From CAVTQY01 sp963736975 (GTDB lineage Bacteria; Pseudomonadota; Alphaproteobacteria; Acetobacterales; Acetobacteraceae): a stretch of 64,000 bases of DNA. The notes under the pieces are model-generated. The model was not told the origin of the DNA and did not search any database. It saw only the letters and a list, made by a program, of their open reading frames with translations. The stretch covers positions 1,054,001-1,118,000 of the forward strand of contig CAVTQY010000001.1 of assembly GCA_963736975.1 (NCBI GenBank), given 5' to 3'. This document shows positions 42,128 through 51,180 of this stretch, piece by piece; positions within the stretch are counted from its first letter, which is position 1, and each line of letters begins with the position of its first letter. The translations under genes and the position numbers were made by a program.

Positions 42128-44176
42128 ATGAAATCCGGACTTGTTCCCAGCCGGGGTGACCTGTTCGGCGGCATTTCCGCTGGCGTCGCCGCTCTGCCGC
42201 TCTGCCTCGGACTGGGCGTTCTCTCCGGTCTTGGCCCGGAAGCCGGAGTTTACGGCGCGATCGCGCTCGGCATACTTGCCTCGCTCCTTGGCGGTGCGTC
42301 CGTGCTGGTGTCCGGCCCTACCACCCCAATGACGCTCGTCTCCGCCGGCGTCGTCGCTGCAAGCTTGCGGCCCGACGGCGAGGTTAATCTCGGGCTCGTC
42401 GTTGCCGTCTTTCTGCTGACCGGCGTACTCCAGGTGGTGTTCGGCCTGCTGCGTCTCGGCAGCTTCATCCGCTACGTGCCCTATCCGGTGATCTCCGGAT
42501 TCATGAGCGGCATCGGCGTCATCATCATCATTCAACAAATTTTCCCGATGGTGGGCATCGCGCAGCCTTCCTCGGACCCTGCTGCGATCATCGCCCGGCT
42601 GCACCTGTTGCCCACCGGGTTCGCCTGGCCCGTCGCGCTGCTCGCTGCGGCAACGCTTGCGATCATATACCTCCTGCCGCGTATCATCCGGGTGGTCCCG
42701 TCCTCGCTGGTCGCCCTGGTGGCGGTGACGGCGGTCTCGCTCCTGTTCGGCGTGGATGCACGGCGGGTCGGCGCCATCCCGTCCGGGCTGCCGGCCATCG
42801 TCATGCCCAGGCTTGACATCGCGAATGCCGGGTTCGTGCTGACAGCCGCGGCAGAGCTCGCGTTGCTCGGTACCGTCGATTCGCTGCTTGGCGCGCTCCT
42901 GGCCGATAACCTCACCAAGACCCATCACAACAGCAACCGCGAGCTCATCGGCCAGGGCATCGGCAACATGGCGGCCGCGCTCATCGGAGGGCTGCCCGGA
43001 GCCGCCGCCAACATCCGTACGATCGTGAACATCAAGGCCGGCGGCAGGACACGCCTGTCAGGAGTTATCCACGGGCTGTTCCTGCTCGCGGTTCTGCTTG
43101 GCCTCTCCGAGACGGTGGGACTGATTCCGAACGCGGTCCTGTCGGGCATCCTGGTTGCGGCTGGCGTGAGCTGCATCGATCTTCGTGGCTTTGGTCACAT
43201 CGCGAAGGTGCCGCGCGCGGACGCCGGGGTGATGATCCTGGTTCTGCTCCTGACGGTATTCTCCGGAGTGATCACGGCCGTCGCGATTGGCATGATCATT
43301 GCCGCCTTCATTTTCATGAAGAAAATCGCTGACATCTCCGAGCAGCAGACCACCATCAGCCCCTTGGCGGACGAGCCCTGGGCCGATGAGCGCGACCTTG
43401 CCGCGGTGGATCGCGACCGTCTTCTGGTCAAGCATGTCGAGGGCCCGTTGTTCTTCGGCTTTGCGCGCGGCTTCACCGAGATCGCGCCTGGTGCGCGGTC
43501 CGGCAAATTGCTGGTGCTGCGAATGGATCGGGTCGGCTACATGGACCAGTCCGGCGCCTATGCGCTGCAGGATGCCTTGGTGGACCTGAAGTCCGCAGGC
43601 CTGCGCATGCTGATGGTCGGGTTGCCCGTGGCGCAACTCGATATACTGGAGGCGCTCCACCTCATCCCGGATGTCGTGCCGGAGAAGGACCTGTTCCCTG
43701 ATTTCCTGTCGCTGAAGATCGCTCTGCCACGTGTGCTGCGGAGATCGAGGCGGCGCAACATTGTGTTGGCGACGGCGTGGGCACAGGACAGAACCTCGCT
43801 AAACTTGATCCACCGGACGAGATCGATGTCCGCTATCGGCCAATCCGGAGCTCAGAACTGCCTCCGACACACTGACCCTCCGTGGCCTCGGTGTTCTTTG
43901 TTCCGGCCGTCCCAACACGCGTTGCGAGTGCTCGGCACACAGTCATTCAAGAGACCGCATCGACGCTTCTTGGTCGGCGGATGGCTCTCACCTTTCCGCT
44001 GCTTCCGCCGCCACAGAAAAATCGGTCGCGTCGATCCGATTCAAGTCCCGAGACACCGGTTGCGGCCGGCATTTCAAGGCGCTCGAGCACCTCTCCAGTC
44101 TCGGGATCGATGCGCCGGACATCGCTCGCCTCGTCCTGCCAGGTGGCGTGCCAGAGCTCGCCATCGACCCAGGTGA
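42128..44176 (+). CDS. SulP/SLC26-family anion transporter with STAS domain
   Basis: The frame has 682 codons. Residues 1-400 form a multi-helix membrane domain: GDLFGGISAGVAALPLCLGL, PYPVISGFMSGIGVIIIIQQ, GLPGAAANIRTIVNIKAGGR and PNAVLSGILVAAGVSCIDLR. Residues about 430-540 are a cytoplasmic STAS domain (LLVLRMDRVGYMDQSGAYAL). SulP proteins import sulfate, bicarbonate or dicarboxylates. Homology ends near 43740. The remaining about 145 residues are Arg/His/Pro-rich, unlike the family, and run antisense to the propeller gene, so they probably reflect a lost stop codon or frameshift. Confidence 0.88.
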   Translation: MKSGLVPSRGDLFGGISAGVAALPLCLGLGVLSGLGPEAGVYGAIALGILASLLGGASVLVSGPTTPMTLVSAGVVAASLRPDGEVNLGLVVAVFLLTGVLQVVFGLLRLGSFIRYVPYPVISGFMSGIGVIIIIQQIFPMVGIAQPSSDPAAIIARLHLLPTGFAWPVALLAAATLAIIYLLPRIIRVVPSSLVALVAVTAVSLLFGVDARRVGAIPSGLPAIVMPRLDIANAGFVLTAAAELALLGTVDSLLGALLADNLTKTHHNSNRELIGQGIGNMAAALIGGLPGAAANIRTIVNIKAGGRTRLSGVIHGLFLLAVLLGLSETVGLIPNAVLSGILVAAGVSCIDLRGFGHIAKVPRADAGVMILVLLLTVFSGVITAVAIGMIIAAFIFMKKIADISEQQTTISPLADEPWADERDLAAVDRDRLLVKHVEGPLFFGFARGFTEIAPGARSGKLLVLRMDRVGYMDQSGAYALQDALVDLKSAGLRMLMVGLPVAQLDILEALHLIPDVVPEKDLFPDFLSLKIALPRVLRRSRRRNIVLATAWAQDRTSLNLIHRTRSMSAIGQSGAQNCLRHTDPPWPRCSLFRPSQHALRVLGTQSFKRPHRRFLVGGWLSPFRCFRRHRKIGRVDPIQVPRHRLRPAFQGARAPLQSRDRCAGHRSPRPARWRARARHRPR

Positions 44177-44597
44177 CACCGGTGACGAAGCGATCGGATT
44201 CGATGGTGCGGAGTACGGCACCGGTTTCCGGATCGACCTGATGGATCTTGCGATCATGGTTCTGGCCGACCCAGAGCGTCCCTTCAGCCCAGGCGAGCCC
44301 CGAATCCCCGCCATTGCCGGGCGCCGGAATTGTGCTGAGCACCGCCCCGGTTTTGGGATCGATCTTGCGTATCACGGCCTCGGCGATCTGGAACAAGTGC
44401 TTTCCGTTGAACGCCGTTCCCGCATGCGCGGCGACATCAAGCGCCCCGACGATTTCCCCGCTTTCAGGATCGAGGGCGTTCAGCCTGTCGCCGGAGGCGA
44501 ACCATACTCGCTGCCCGTCAAAGCTGACCCCGTGCACGCCATCGACTTCGGGGAAAGGTCCATATTCGCGAAGGATTTCGGCGCGTGTGTGTTTCAT
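43947..44597 (-). CDS. PQQ/Vgb-like beta-propeller repeat protein
   Basis: The protein has 216 residues with repeated blades of about 45 residues: HGVSFDGQRVWFASGDRLNA, LDPESGEIVGALDVAAHAGT, RKIDPKTGAVLSTIPAPGNG, VDPETGAVLRTIESDRFVTG and IDPETGEVLERLEMPAATGV. The IDPxTGxVLxTI signature is that of YncE/Vgb/glutamine cyclotransferase-like propellers. No signal peptide is present, so it is cytoplasmic. It lies 9 bp downstream of a transcription regulator on the same strand and may be co-transcribed. A ligand-sensing role is a guess. Confidence 0.85.
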   Translation of the reverse strand: MKHTRAEILREYGPFPEVDGVHGVSFDGQRVWFASGDRLNALDPESGEIVGALDVAAHAGTAFNGKHLFQIAEAVIRKIDPKTGAVLSTIPAPGNGGDSGLAWAEGTLWVGQNHDRKIHQVDPETGAVLRTIESDRFVTGVTWVDGELWHATWQDEASDVRRIDPETGEVLERLEMPAATGVSGLESDRRDRFFCGGGSSGKVRAIRRPRSVDAVS

Positions 44598-44606
44598 GTC
44601 CTCGTT

Positions 44607-45827
44607 CTACCCGCGCGTCAGCGGGGCCGGGAGTAACAAGCTTGTCGGGAAACCCGGCACGTTCGGCGCCATCCAGCGGCAAGCCCGACCGCAACCGAAG
44701 GATTTAACCTTGCCAGCTTCCGCCAGTGCTTCGAGCGCGCGCTGGACGGTGCGGGGGCTGACACCGAGCGCCAGCGCGAGCGCCGAACTCGACCACGCCT
44801 CGCCATCCGCAAGCAGGGCCAGCACCTCGGCATGGTCTCCCTCACTGGGCGGCGCGAGCATGGCGACCGTTTGCGCCCGGTGCGGTTTCAGCAAGAAGCC
44901 CCGGTTCGTCGCGTTCAACGCGGCCAGCGGCCTGAGTGTCTCGCGTAGCCGCCCGATCTCCACGCGCAGCCGCGCGCGATGCGATTCATCTGCATCGCGC
45001 CCCCGGAAGGCGCGCGCGATCAACGTTTCACGCGATACGTCTTCGGGCCACGCCTCGGCGAGTGCGCGGGCGAGCGCGAACAGCGCCGGACGACCGGCAA
45101 GCGGAACCACCATCGGCCCGGCGCGCACGACATTGCGACAAGCATCGACCAAGAGCGCGTCCGAGGCGATCAGCGCCTCGACTTCAGCGAGCCGGAGCAG
45201 CCGTTTCCCATTGCGCGCGATCAGGCCAGCCGCAGGTGCATCGAGTGCGCGTGACGCCCGGTCAACCTCGGCGGCGAGCGCAGGGATCCCCGTCTCGCGC
45301 GCGGCGTGCCTCGCCCGATCGAGCGCGGCGCGTGCCGACGCTGCCCGAATGCGCCGCATCGCTACGCCGGCGGCAACCAGCCAATATCCGGTCCGCGATG
45401 CCGGCGGCAGCGCGTCGAGATCGAGTGCGTCGAGCGTCCGCTCGGATTCGTCGAGACGCCCGATCAGGAGAAGCCGCCGGGCCTCGAGATAGCCGGCATG
45501 CGCGGCGTTCGCCCGATCGCCATGCGCTTCGAGCGCCGCGCGTGCCGTGCCGAGCGTCAGCATGGGCCCGCTCAGATCGCGCGAGACGAGCGCGATCTCG
45601 GCTTCGGCGAGGATGCACCGTGCACGGGCTGTTGCCTCATTCGGGCCGAAGGCTCGCCCGGCGCTCCGCAACAATTCCTTGGCGCGCGTAAGGTCGCCGA
45701 GCTGCGCCATCGCGATGCCGCGCAGCGCGAGCGCTGGTGGATCGTCGCGCAGCGCGACCCGCTTCAGCGCCGCCAGCGGATCGCCCGCCGCAAGCGCGCG
45801 GGCCGCAGCCGTGATCAGCGAGTCCAT
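44607..45827 (-). CDS. Transcription regulator with tetratricopeptide-like repeats and C-terminal helix-turn-helix
   Basis: The protein has 406 residues. Residues about 1-210 are Ala/Leu/Arg-rich helical repeats (ITAAARALAAGDPLAALKRV, LRGIAMAQLGDLTRAKELLR) resembling TPR units. Around residues 250-330 is a winged-helix-like segment (SRETLIARAFRGRDADESHR, ARLRVEIGRLRETLRP). A second helix-turn-helix follows near the end: SSSALALALGVSPRTVQRAL, EALAEAGKVKSFG. I do not recognise a named family. It probably controls the adjacent propeller gene and perhaps the divergent DUF899 genes. Confidence 0.78.
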   Translation of the reverse strand: MDSLITAAARALAAGDPLAALKRVALRDDPPALALRGIAMAQLGDLTRAKELLRSAGRAFGPNEATARARCILAEAEIALVSRDLSGPMLTLGTARAALEAHGDRANAAHAGYLEARRLLLIGRLDESERTLDALDLDALPPASRTGYWLVAAGVAMRRIRAASARAALDRARHAARETGIPALAAEVDRASRALDAPAAGLIARNGKRLLRLAEVEALIASDALLVDACRNVVRAGPMVVPLAGRPALFALARALAEAWPEDVSRETLIARAFRGRDADESHRARLRVEIGRLRETLRPLAALNATNRGFLLKPHRAQTVAMLAPPSEGDHAEVLALLADGEAWSSSALALALGVSPRTVQRALEALAEAGKVKSFGCGRACRWMAPNVPGFPTSLLLPAPLTRG

Positions 45828-45935
45828 CGAAATCCCGTCACACTTGTCACTCTCACCCGGCTTCCGCCTCGCCTTACATCCCCACTCGATCCTGCAATGG
45901 CCGGGAACGGCGACAATCGATCGGGGAACCGGAAA

Positions 45936-46196
45936 ATGACAATGTCCTCAGCAGCAAACAAGCGAAGCGCAACGGCCTGGCCGGCGCGCGGCGCGGCCGG
46001 CTGGCTCGCCCTCGCGGCCTCGCCGACCTTCGGGCTCATGGCGTGGATTGCGGCGAACAATGCGCCCGCGATTGCGCTCTGCTCCTCGAGCATCCTGCCG
46101 ATCGACGGCATGACCGTGATGTATCTGCTGATGAGCCTCTTCCATCTGTCGCCCTGGCTGAAGCTCGTTTCCGGCCGCCCGTGCGCACAGAACTAA
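45936..46196 (+). CDS. Small membrane protein upstream of DUF899 gene
   Basis: The protein has 86 residues from MTMSSAANKRSATAWPARGA. There are two hydrophobic stretches: GWLALAASPTFGLMAWIAAN and DGMTVMYLLMSLFHLSPWLK. Small two-helix proteins of this look are found near DUF899 genes as I recall. It lies 23 bp before the DUF899 start, so the two are probably co-transcribed, divergently from the regulator. Confidence 0.65.
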   Translation: MTMSSAANKRSATAWPARGAAGWLALAASPTFGLMAWIAANNAPAIALCSSSILPIDGMTVMYLLMSLFHLSPWLKLVSGRPCAQN

Positions 46197-46219
46197 CCGA
46201 CAACCAAAGGAGACTGATC

Positions 46220-46912
46220 ATGAAGCATGCGATTGTTTCGCGCGAAGAGTGGATCGGCGCCCGCAAGGCGCTTCTCGCCAAGGAGCGCGCCATGACCCAC
46301 CAACTCGACGCGCTCCGCGCCGAGCGCCGGCAGTTGCCCTGGGTCAGGATCGAGAAGCCCTATGTCTTCGAAGGGCCCGAGGGCGAATGCACGCTCGGCA
46401 ACCTGTTCCGCGGCCGCAGCCAGCTCGCCATCTATCATTTCATGCTGACGCCGGGTTCGGACCATGTCTGCCGCGGCTGCTCGTTCATCGCCGATCATAT
46501 CGACGCGGCGCGGCAGCATTTCGAGCATGCCGACCTGTCGTTCGCCGCGGTCTCGCGCGTGCCGCTCCGGCGGATCGAGGAGGTCAAGCACCGGATGGGC
46601 TGGACATTCCCCTGGGTCTCCTCGCACGGCAGCGACTTCAACTTCGATTTCGGCGTGTCGTTCACGCCCGAGGACATCGCGGCCGGCCGCGCGATCTACA
46701 ATTACGGCACGGTGATCCGCGACAGCCAGGACATGTTCGGCACGAGCATCTTCGTGACGGATAATGGCGGCGCCATCTTCCACAGCTATTCGACCTATCA
46801 TCGCGGCGCCGAGCTGCTGATGGGCGCACTCAACTGGCTCGATCTTGTCCCGAAGGGCCGCAATGAGAGTGCCGGCACCATGAGCTGGGTGCGGCTGCAC
46901 GACGAATATTGA
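46220..46912 (+). CDS. DUF899 family thioredoxin-like protein
   Basis: The protein has 230 residues from MKHAIVSREEWIGARKALLA; AAAGGAGAC precedes the ATG. Family blocks are EKPYVFEGPEGECTLGNLFR, YHFMLTPGSDHVCRGCSFIA (CxxC-like CRGC), RVPLRRIEEVKHRMGWTFPW, SSHGSDFNFDFGVSF and TDNGGAIFHSYSTYHRGAEL. The fold is thioredoxin-like, with the CRGC motif suggesting redox activity; no substrate is known to me. It sits in a cluster with regulators and an AHSA1 protein, an arrangement commonly found with DUF899. Confidence 0.88.
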   Translation: MKHAIVSREEWIGARKALLAKERAMTHQLDALRAERRQLPWVRIEKPYVFEGPEGECTLGNLFRGRSQLAIYHFMLTPGSDHVCRGCSFIADHIDAARQHFEHADLSFAAVSRVPLRRIEEVKHRMGWTFPWVSSHGSDFNFDFGVSFTPEDIAAGRAIYNYGTVIRDSQDMFGTSIFVTDNGGAIFHSYSTYHRGAELLMGALNWLDLVPKGRNESAGTMSWVRLHDEY

Positions 46913-47157
46913 ACCGCTCATAGAGCCGGTTATCAAGGTGCAATACAGGAGGTCGAGAGCGCGAACGGCTGCCACCCACACTTCGTTACTCCGAAGCAGC
47001 CGTTTTGCTCACGGCCAATCCTCGCCGAAGGAGCCGCCGTTATGAGATCACGGAGGTCGCCCTTCCGCGGCCCAGAGCGTGTTCGCTCGAGGCCGACACG
47101 TCGGAAAAGCGTGCATCATGCTCTCCAACAAAAAGCTTTGAACTTTGACGGCTGACT
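46913..47157. other. Intergenic gap between convergent genes
   Basis: No gene, RNA or clear terminator is recognised. The sequence is less GC-rich near 47100-47157. Confidence 0.4.
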
Positions 47158-47568
47158 TCAGTCTATCCGAGCCAAGACCTGCTCCAGGTTCGCAAAGAAT
47201 TTCTGCCAGCCGTACTTGGCGCCCTGATAGGCCTGCTGTTGATCCCTTCGGAAGCCCGACTGCTCCATGCGCAGGTTGGTCCCCGTGCTCGTAGGGGTGA
47301 GCGTCCAAATGACGACACTCTCGAGACCATAGGCCGCCCACGTGTAAGACAGCGTCTTGTTCGGCTCGACTGCCAGGACCTGACAGTCAACAGCGCCCCA
47401 GTCCGCCCGAAGGCTGAAACGGTGGTCAACGACGGGCTTGAAGTCGTTCTTCATGAGCCACTCCTCGATCAAGTGTGGTTGTGTGAGCACGCGCCAGATC
47501 TTTTCCGGCGGAAAAGGCACCTCCCGTTCGACAACGACGGAAAGTGTTTCGGTCCCGGGTTTGCTCAT
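47158..47568 (-). CDS. SRPBCC (AHSA1-like) domain protein
   Basis: The protein has 136 residues. The START/Bet v1-like fold is evident from VVVEREVPFPPEKIWRVLTQ, PHLIEEWLMKNDFKPVVDHR, NKTLSYTWAAYGLESVVIWT and GTNLRMEQSGFRRDQQQAYQ, ending GWQKFFANLEQVL. Such proteins bind hydrophobic ligands. Its start overlaps the stop of the ArsR-type regulator by 4 bp. ArsR-AHSA1 pairs of this kind are common in bacteria, the regulator controlling its own operon. Ligand unknown. Confidence 0.9.
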   Translation of the reverse strand: MSKPGTETLSVVVEREVPFPPEKIWRVLTQPHLIEEWLMKNDFKPVVDHRFSLRADWGAVDCQVLAVEPNKTLSYTWAAYGLESVVIWTLTPTSTGTNLRMEQSGFRRDQQQAYQGAKYGWQKFFANLEQVLARID

Positions 47569-47888
47569 TGGTCCATCCTTTTGAGTAGATCCTCGAGTTG
47601 GTCGAACCGGCTTTGCCAGAAGCCGGCCATTTGGCTTGTCCAGTCGATCAGCGGGGCCAAGGCGCCGCGCTGCGCGCTATAGTGCGTCTGGCGTCCTTCA
47701 TGGCGGTCACGCACCAACCCGGCCTGCTTCAGGACCCCGAGATGCTTTGACACGGCCGGTTGCGAGACCCCGGCCCGAGCAGTCAGGGCCCCCACCGTCT
47801 GCTCTCCTTCGCGGCACAATCGCTCGAAGATAGCCCGCCGAGTCGGATCGGCGAGCGTTCTGAACAGCAGATCGTGAGGGCTCGGCAT
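47565..47888 (-). CDS. ArsR-family winged-helix regulator
   Basis: The protein has 107 residues. The whole chain is one winged helix: DLLFRTLADPTRRAIFERLC, then REGEQTVGALTARAGVSQPA, VSKHLGVLKQAGLVRDRHEG and RQTHYSAQRGALAPLID. There is no CxC metal site typical of metal-sensing ArsR members, so it probably belongs to the group that accompanies SRPBCC proteins. It is the first gene of the pair and likely autoregulates it. Confidence 0.92.
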   Translation of the reverse strand: MPSPHDLLFRTLADPTRRAIFERLCREGEQTVGALTARAGVSQPAVSKHLGVLKQAGLVRDRHEGRQTHYSAQRGALAPLIDWTSQMAGFWQSRFDQLEDLLKRMDQ

Positions 47889-47971
47889 CCTGGATCAATA
47901 ACCTGTTGGCTATTGATAGACGTATAACCGTTGAGATATGTGTGAGTCAAGCAGGAACGTGGAGCGGCACA

Positions 47972-48106
47972 ATGATCGTCGTTGCAGGGGCCACCGGCAT
48001 GTGGGCGCCGTCGTCGTCTCCAGTCATTCGCCCGTTCCCGGAACCGAAGAACTTCGATGCCCGGCTTGGCGGCTCGGTCGGCCCGGTGCGCCCCGTCGTG
48101 CGGTAG
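47972..48106 (+). pseudogene. Possible N-terminal remnant of an NAD(P)-binding (NmrA-like) protein
   Basis: The frame starts MIVVAGATGMWAP, like the first beta strand and glycine motif (VxGATG) of NmrA-like atypical SDRs. It loses similarity after about ten residues and stops at codon 45. It is probably a leftover of a larger gene, or chance. The evidence is thin. Confidence 0.25.
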
Positions 48107-48127
48107 CTCAACCCCCGAAATTACACC

Positions 48128-48460
48128 TCAACGGCGCATCGATCCCGGATCCACGTCTGGGGGCTCGGCAAACTCGACCGGCCCGGTAACCGCCGGGCCC
48201 AGCAACAGATCGTCGGACGGCGCCCCGCGCAGCACGTCGCGCGGCGGAGGCGGTGCGTCGGTGCAGGTCATCCCACCTCCCGACGCGACCGGAACCCCGA
48301 TCCCGACTTGGCCGGTCAGCGTGCTCGGCACGCCGGGATGTCCGGCAAGGTCGATCGACAGCGGCATCGTGCCGCCGGGCGGACCGCTCACATTGCAATC
48401 CGCTGGCTGTGCAGCGGCCGGCGCCGTCGCCACGAGCAGCCACAGAATGACGCCTCGCAT
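48128..48460 (-). CDS. Small secreted protein downstream of hpnN
   Basis: The protein has 110 residues from MRGVILWLLVATAPAAAQ, a signal peptide cleaved near AAA-QPA. The mature part has paired cysteines (PADCNVSG, GGMTCTDAP) and Pro/Gly/Asp-rich sequence: LAGHPGVPSTLTGQVGIGVP, EFAEPPDVDPGSMRR. It starts 23 bp after the stop of hpnN on the same strand and probably belongs to its transcript. I do not recognise it. Confidence 0.65.
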   Translation of the reverse strand: MRGVILWLLVATAPAAAQPADCNVSGPPGGTMPLSIDLAGHPGVPSTLTGQVGIGVPVASGGGMTCTDAPPPPRDVLRGAPSDDLLLGPAVTGPVEFAEPPDVDPGSMRR

Positions 48461-48483
48461 CCCGCCACCATGCGCCGGCAGCG

Positions 48484-51076
48484 TTAACGCGCGGTTGGCC
48501 GGATGCTCGACAGCAGCGCCGGGATGAACACCAGCGTGGCCAGCAGCGTGCAGCCCAGGCTGATCAGCAGCAGCGTGCCCATGCTCGCCGTGCCCGGATG
48601 GTGCGACAGCGCGAGCGAGCCGAACGCGGTGCTCGTCGTCAGGGCGGAGAACACGATCGCCCGCGCGGTGGCCGAGCCCAACAGTGCTCGCCGCCCCGCC
48701 CGCCAGTTCATCACGAAGTAGATGTTGAACGACACGCCGACACCCAGCAGCAGCGGCAGGGCGATGATGTTGGCGTAATTCAGCGGCATCGGCACCAGCA
48801 CGATGACCAGCAAGGTCATCAGCACCGACAGCAGCAGCGGCGCCAGGACCAAAGCAACGTCGCGTACCCGGCGCAACGCGATGAACAGGATCACGGTGAT
48901 CGCCGCGAGCGCCGAGATCGCGGCCGAGCGGAAGGCGTCCACGATAGTCGTGCTGGTCGCCTCGATGGTTACCGCCGGTCCGCCGGCATCCGGCGCCACC
49001 GCCGTCACCTGCGTGACGAAGGCAGCCAATTGCTTGCTCACACCGCCGCCGGAGAGTTTCGGCAACACCTCCACGCGCGATCGGCCGTCCGGCAGCATCC
49101 ATTCCCGCTTCAGGTCGGGCGGCACGCTGGCGAGCGTCACCGGTTCCGCATTCAGCGAATCATCGAGTTGGCTGAGCTCCTGCGGCAGGAACTGCGTCAG
49201 CGACGCGTTCAGCGCCATCACGGTGGCATCCGGCGCGGTTTCGATCTTGCGCAGGTCCTCGGCGATCGGCCGCAGCGGATCATCCGGTTTGAGCTTAGGC
49301 AGGGCCGGGTCGATCTGCTCGAGCGCGGTTTTGGCGGCCAGCTTGATCTGGCCGGACGTCACCGGCGCGGCGCTGGCGGGCGCGGTCAGCGTCGGCTCCA
49401 GGATCGACTGCGCATCCTGGATGATGGCGAGCTTCTGCTGCTGATCAGCGGGCACGAAGCTTTCAATCGTGCGCACGCTCTCCACCGTGGAGAGCGGCTG
49501 GATTTTCTTGGCAAGCGTGGCCGCCGCCTGCGTGTTCGGCGCCAGGATGTCGATCGTGAACGGGTTGGTGATCGGCGAATCGATCAGCTTCTTCAGGGTC
49601 CGCATCGCCTCGGTGTGCTGGTTGTTGGTGTCCAGCGGATTGGCGTCGAAGGCGAGGCGCGGCGACAGCATCAGCGCGGCAACCGCGACGCCGACAAAGA
49701 ACAGCAGGACGGGCTTGCGCCAGCTTGCCACCAGCGGATCGAGCGGCCGCGCCCAGGCGAATCCCACCAGTCCCTTTTCGCCGGGCGGCCGAAACAGCGT
49801 GATCGCCGCCGGCAGGAAGGTCAGGGTGCAGGCGAACGCGATCAGCATCCCGACGCCGGCGATCAGCCCGAGTTCCGCGACACCGAGGAAATCAGTCGGC
49901 ACGAAAGCCAGGAACCCGGCCGCCGTCGCCACCGCCGCCACCAGGATCTGCAAGCCAGTGCGAGCGGCCGTCTGGCGGATTGCTTCGTCGGGCGCAGGAA
50001 ACTCGAAATGGCGCTCGCGGAAACGGACCGAGAACTGGATGGCAAAATCCACCGCAATGCCGACGAACAGGATACCGAAGCCGACCGAAATCAGGTTCAG
50101 CGTCCCGACCGCGGCGGCGGCGAAGAACAGCGTCACCGATAGGCCAAGCAGCAAAGTCAGTAGGATCGGCACGATCAGCCGCCAGGTCTTCACCGCGAAA
50201 TACAGCCAGAGGGTGATCAGCACGACGCTCGCCACCAGCCCGACCGCGACGCCCTCGGCTACGGTGGCGAACTGCTCGTCGGCCAGCGCCACCGAGCCGG
50301 TGATCGCGACCTGCGCCTGGCCGGACTGTACCTCCGGCAGGCTCGCCGCAGCGGCGCGTATGGCGTCGGTGGCGGCGCCGCCCGGTTGCAGGGACCCGTA
50401 ATTGAGTTTCGGATGCACCAGCACGAAGCCGGTACTGGCCGGCGAGATCGCCCAGGCCGCCGCCGAGCAACGTCTGCCAGGACAGCGGCTTGGGATGGCC
50501 GGCCAGCGCATCCGCCATAGCCGTGTGGAAGCCGCGCAGCGCCGGTGCATAGGGCGTGAGATCGACGCCCCCCTTGGTGACGCCCATGCCCAGTAGGGCG
50601 AGCGCGGAAAACAGCCCACGCGCGGACGGATCGGCGACGAGCTGGCCCAGGAAAGGCTGGGCGGCAATCGTCTGGTTCATCAGCTTGGTGAGCTGCTGCT
50701 GATCCAGGAACAGCAGCCCTTCCTTGCGGAAGAAGGGCGAGGCGTCCGGGCGGTTCACATCCTGGATGACGGCGCGGTCCTGTGCGAGCTTGGCGGCAAG
50801 CGCGGCCGCCGTGGCGTCCGCCGCCTCGGGTTCGTTGCCGCTGACCGCGACCACCAGCAAATTGTCGTATTGGGGAAAGTCGTGCGCAAGCTCGACGGCG
50901 CTGCGGCGCCATTGCAGATGCGGCGAGAACATCTGGGAGGTGTCGGTGCTGACGCCCAGGTGGAAGGCGGCGAAAGCCAACGCGAGTGCCGCCGCCAGCG
51001 CACCCAGCGCAACGACAAGAACAGCGTGGCGGCGACAGGTGTCGGCCACGGTGACGAGCACGCTCTGAAGCGACAT
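48484..51076 (-). pseudogene. hpnN: Hopanoid-associated RND/MMPL transporter HpnN, frameshifted
   Basis: The first frame starts at 51076 (MSLQSVLVTVADTCRRHAVL) and holds the first helix, FHLGVSTDTSQMFSPHLQWR and LLGGGLGDLAG. From about 50445 the match continues one base out of frame: ASTGFVLVHPKLNYGSLQPG, then helices TLWLYFAVKTWRLIVPILLT, GFGILFVGIAVDFAIQFSVR, and a second half ending VFIPALLSSIRPTAR. Joined, it is about 860 residues with two six-helix RND-like halves, the size of HpnN. HpnN carries hopanoids to the outer membrane. The defect is one surplus C in GGCCAGTACC, so a sequence error is possible. Confidence 0.85.
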
Positions 51077-51180
51077 GGCCGGCGGTGATAGTCGCTCACA
51101 GCGCTCCGGTCCATGCACCGGCATGCCCGCCGGAGATTTTGAGCTATGGTCCGGACGCTCTTCTCGACAGGAGGTTTGCG

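Noticed and set aside
40802..42928. Very long minus-strand open frame opposite the agmatinase, NTF2-like and SulP genes
   Set aside because: It covers three genes with clear family motifs and has a His/Arg/Gln-rich composition typical of antisense frames in GC-rich DNA.
44607..45827. Full-length AfsR/SARP regulator
   Set aside because: TPR-like and HTH parts are present, but the order and length do not fit SARP proteins, so only a general regulator call is made.
50430..50470. Programmed ribosomal frameshift in hpnN
   Set aside because: No slippery heptamer or downstream structure is evident, and other genes in the window show the same kind of one-base surplus.
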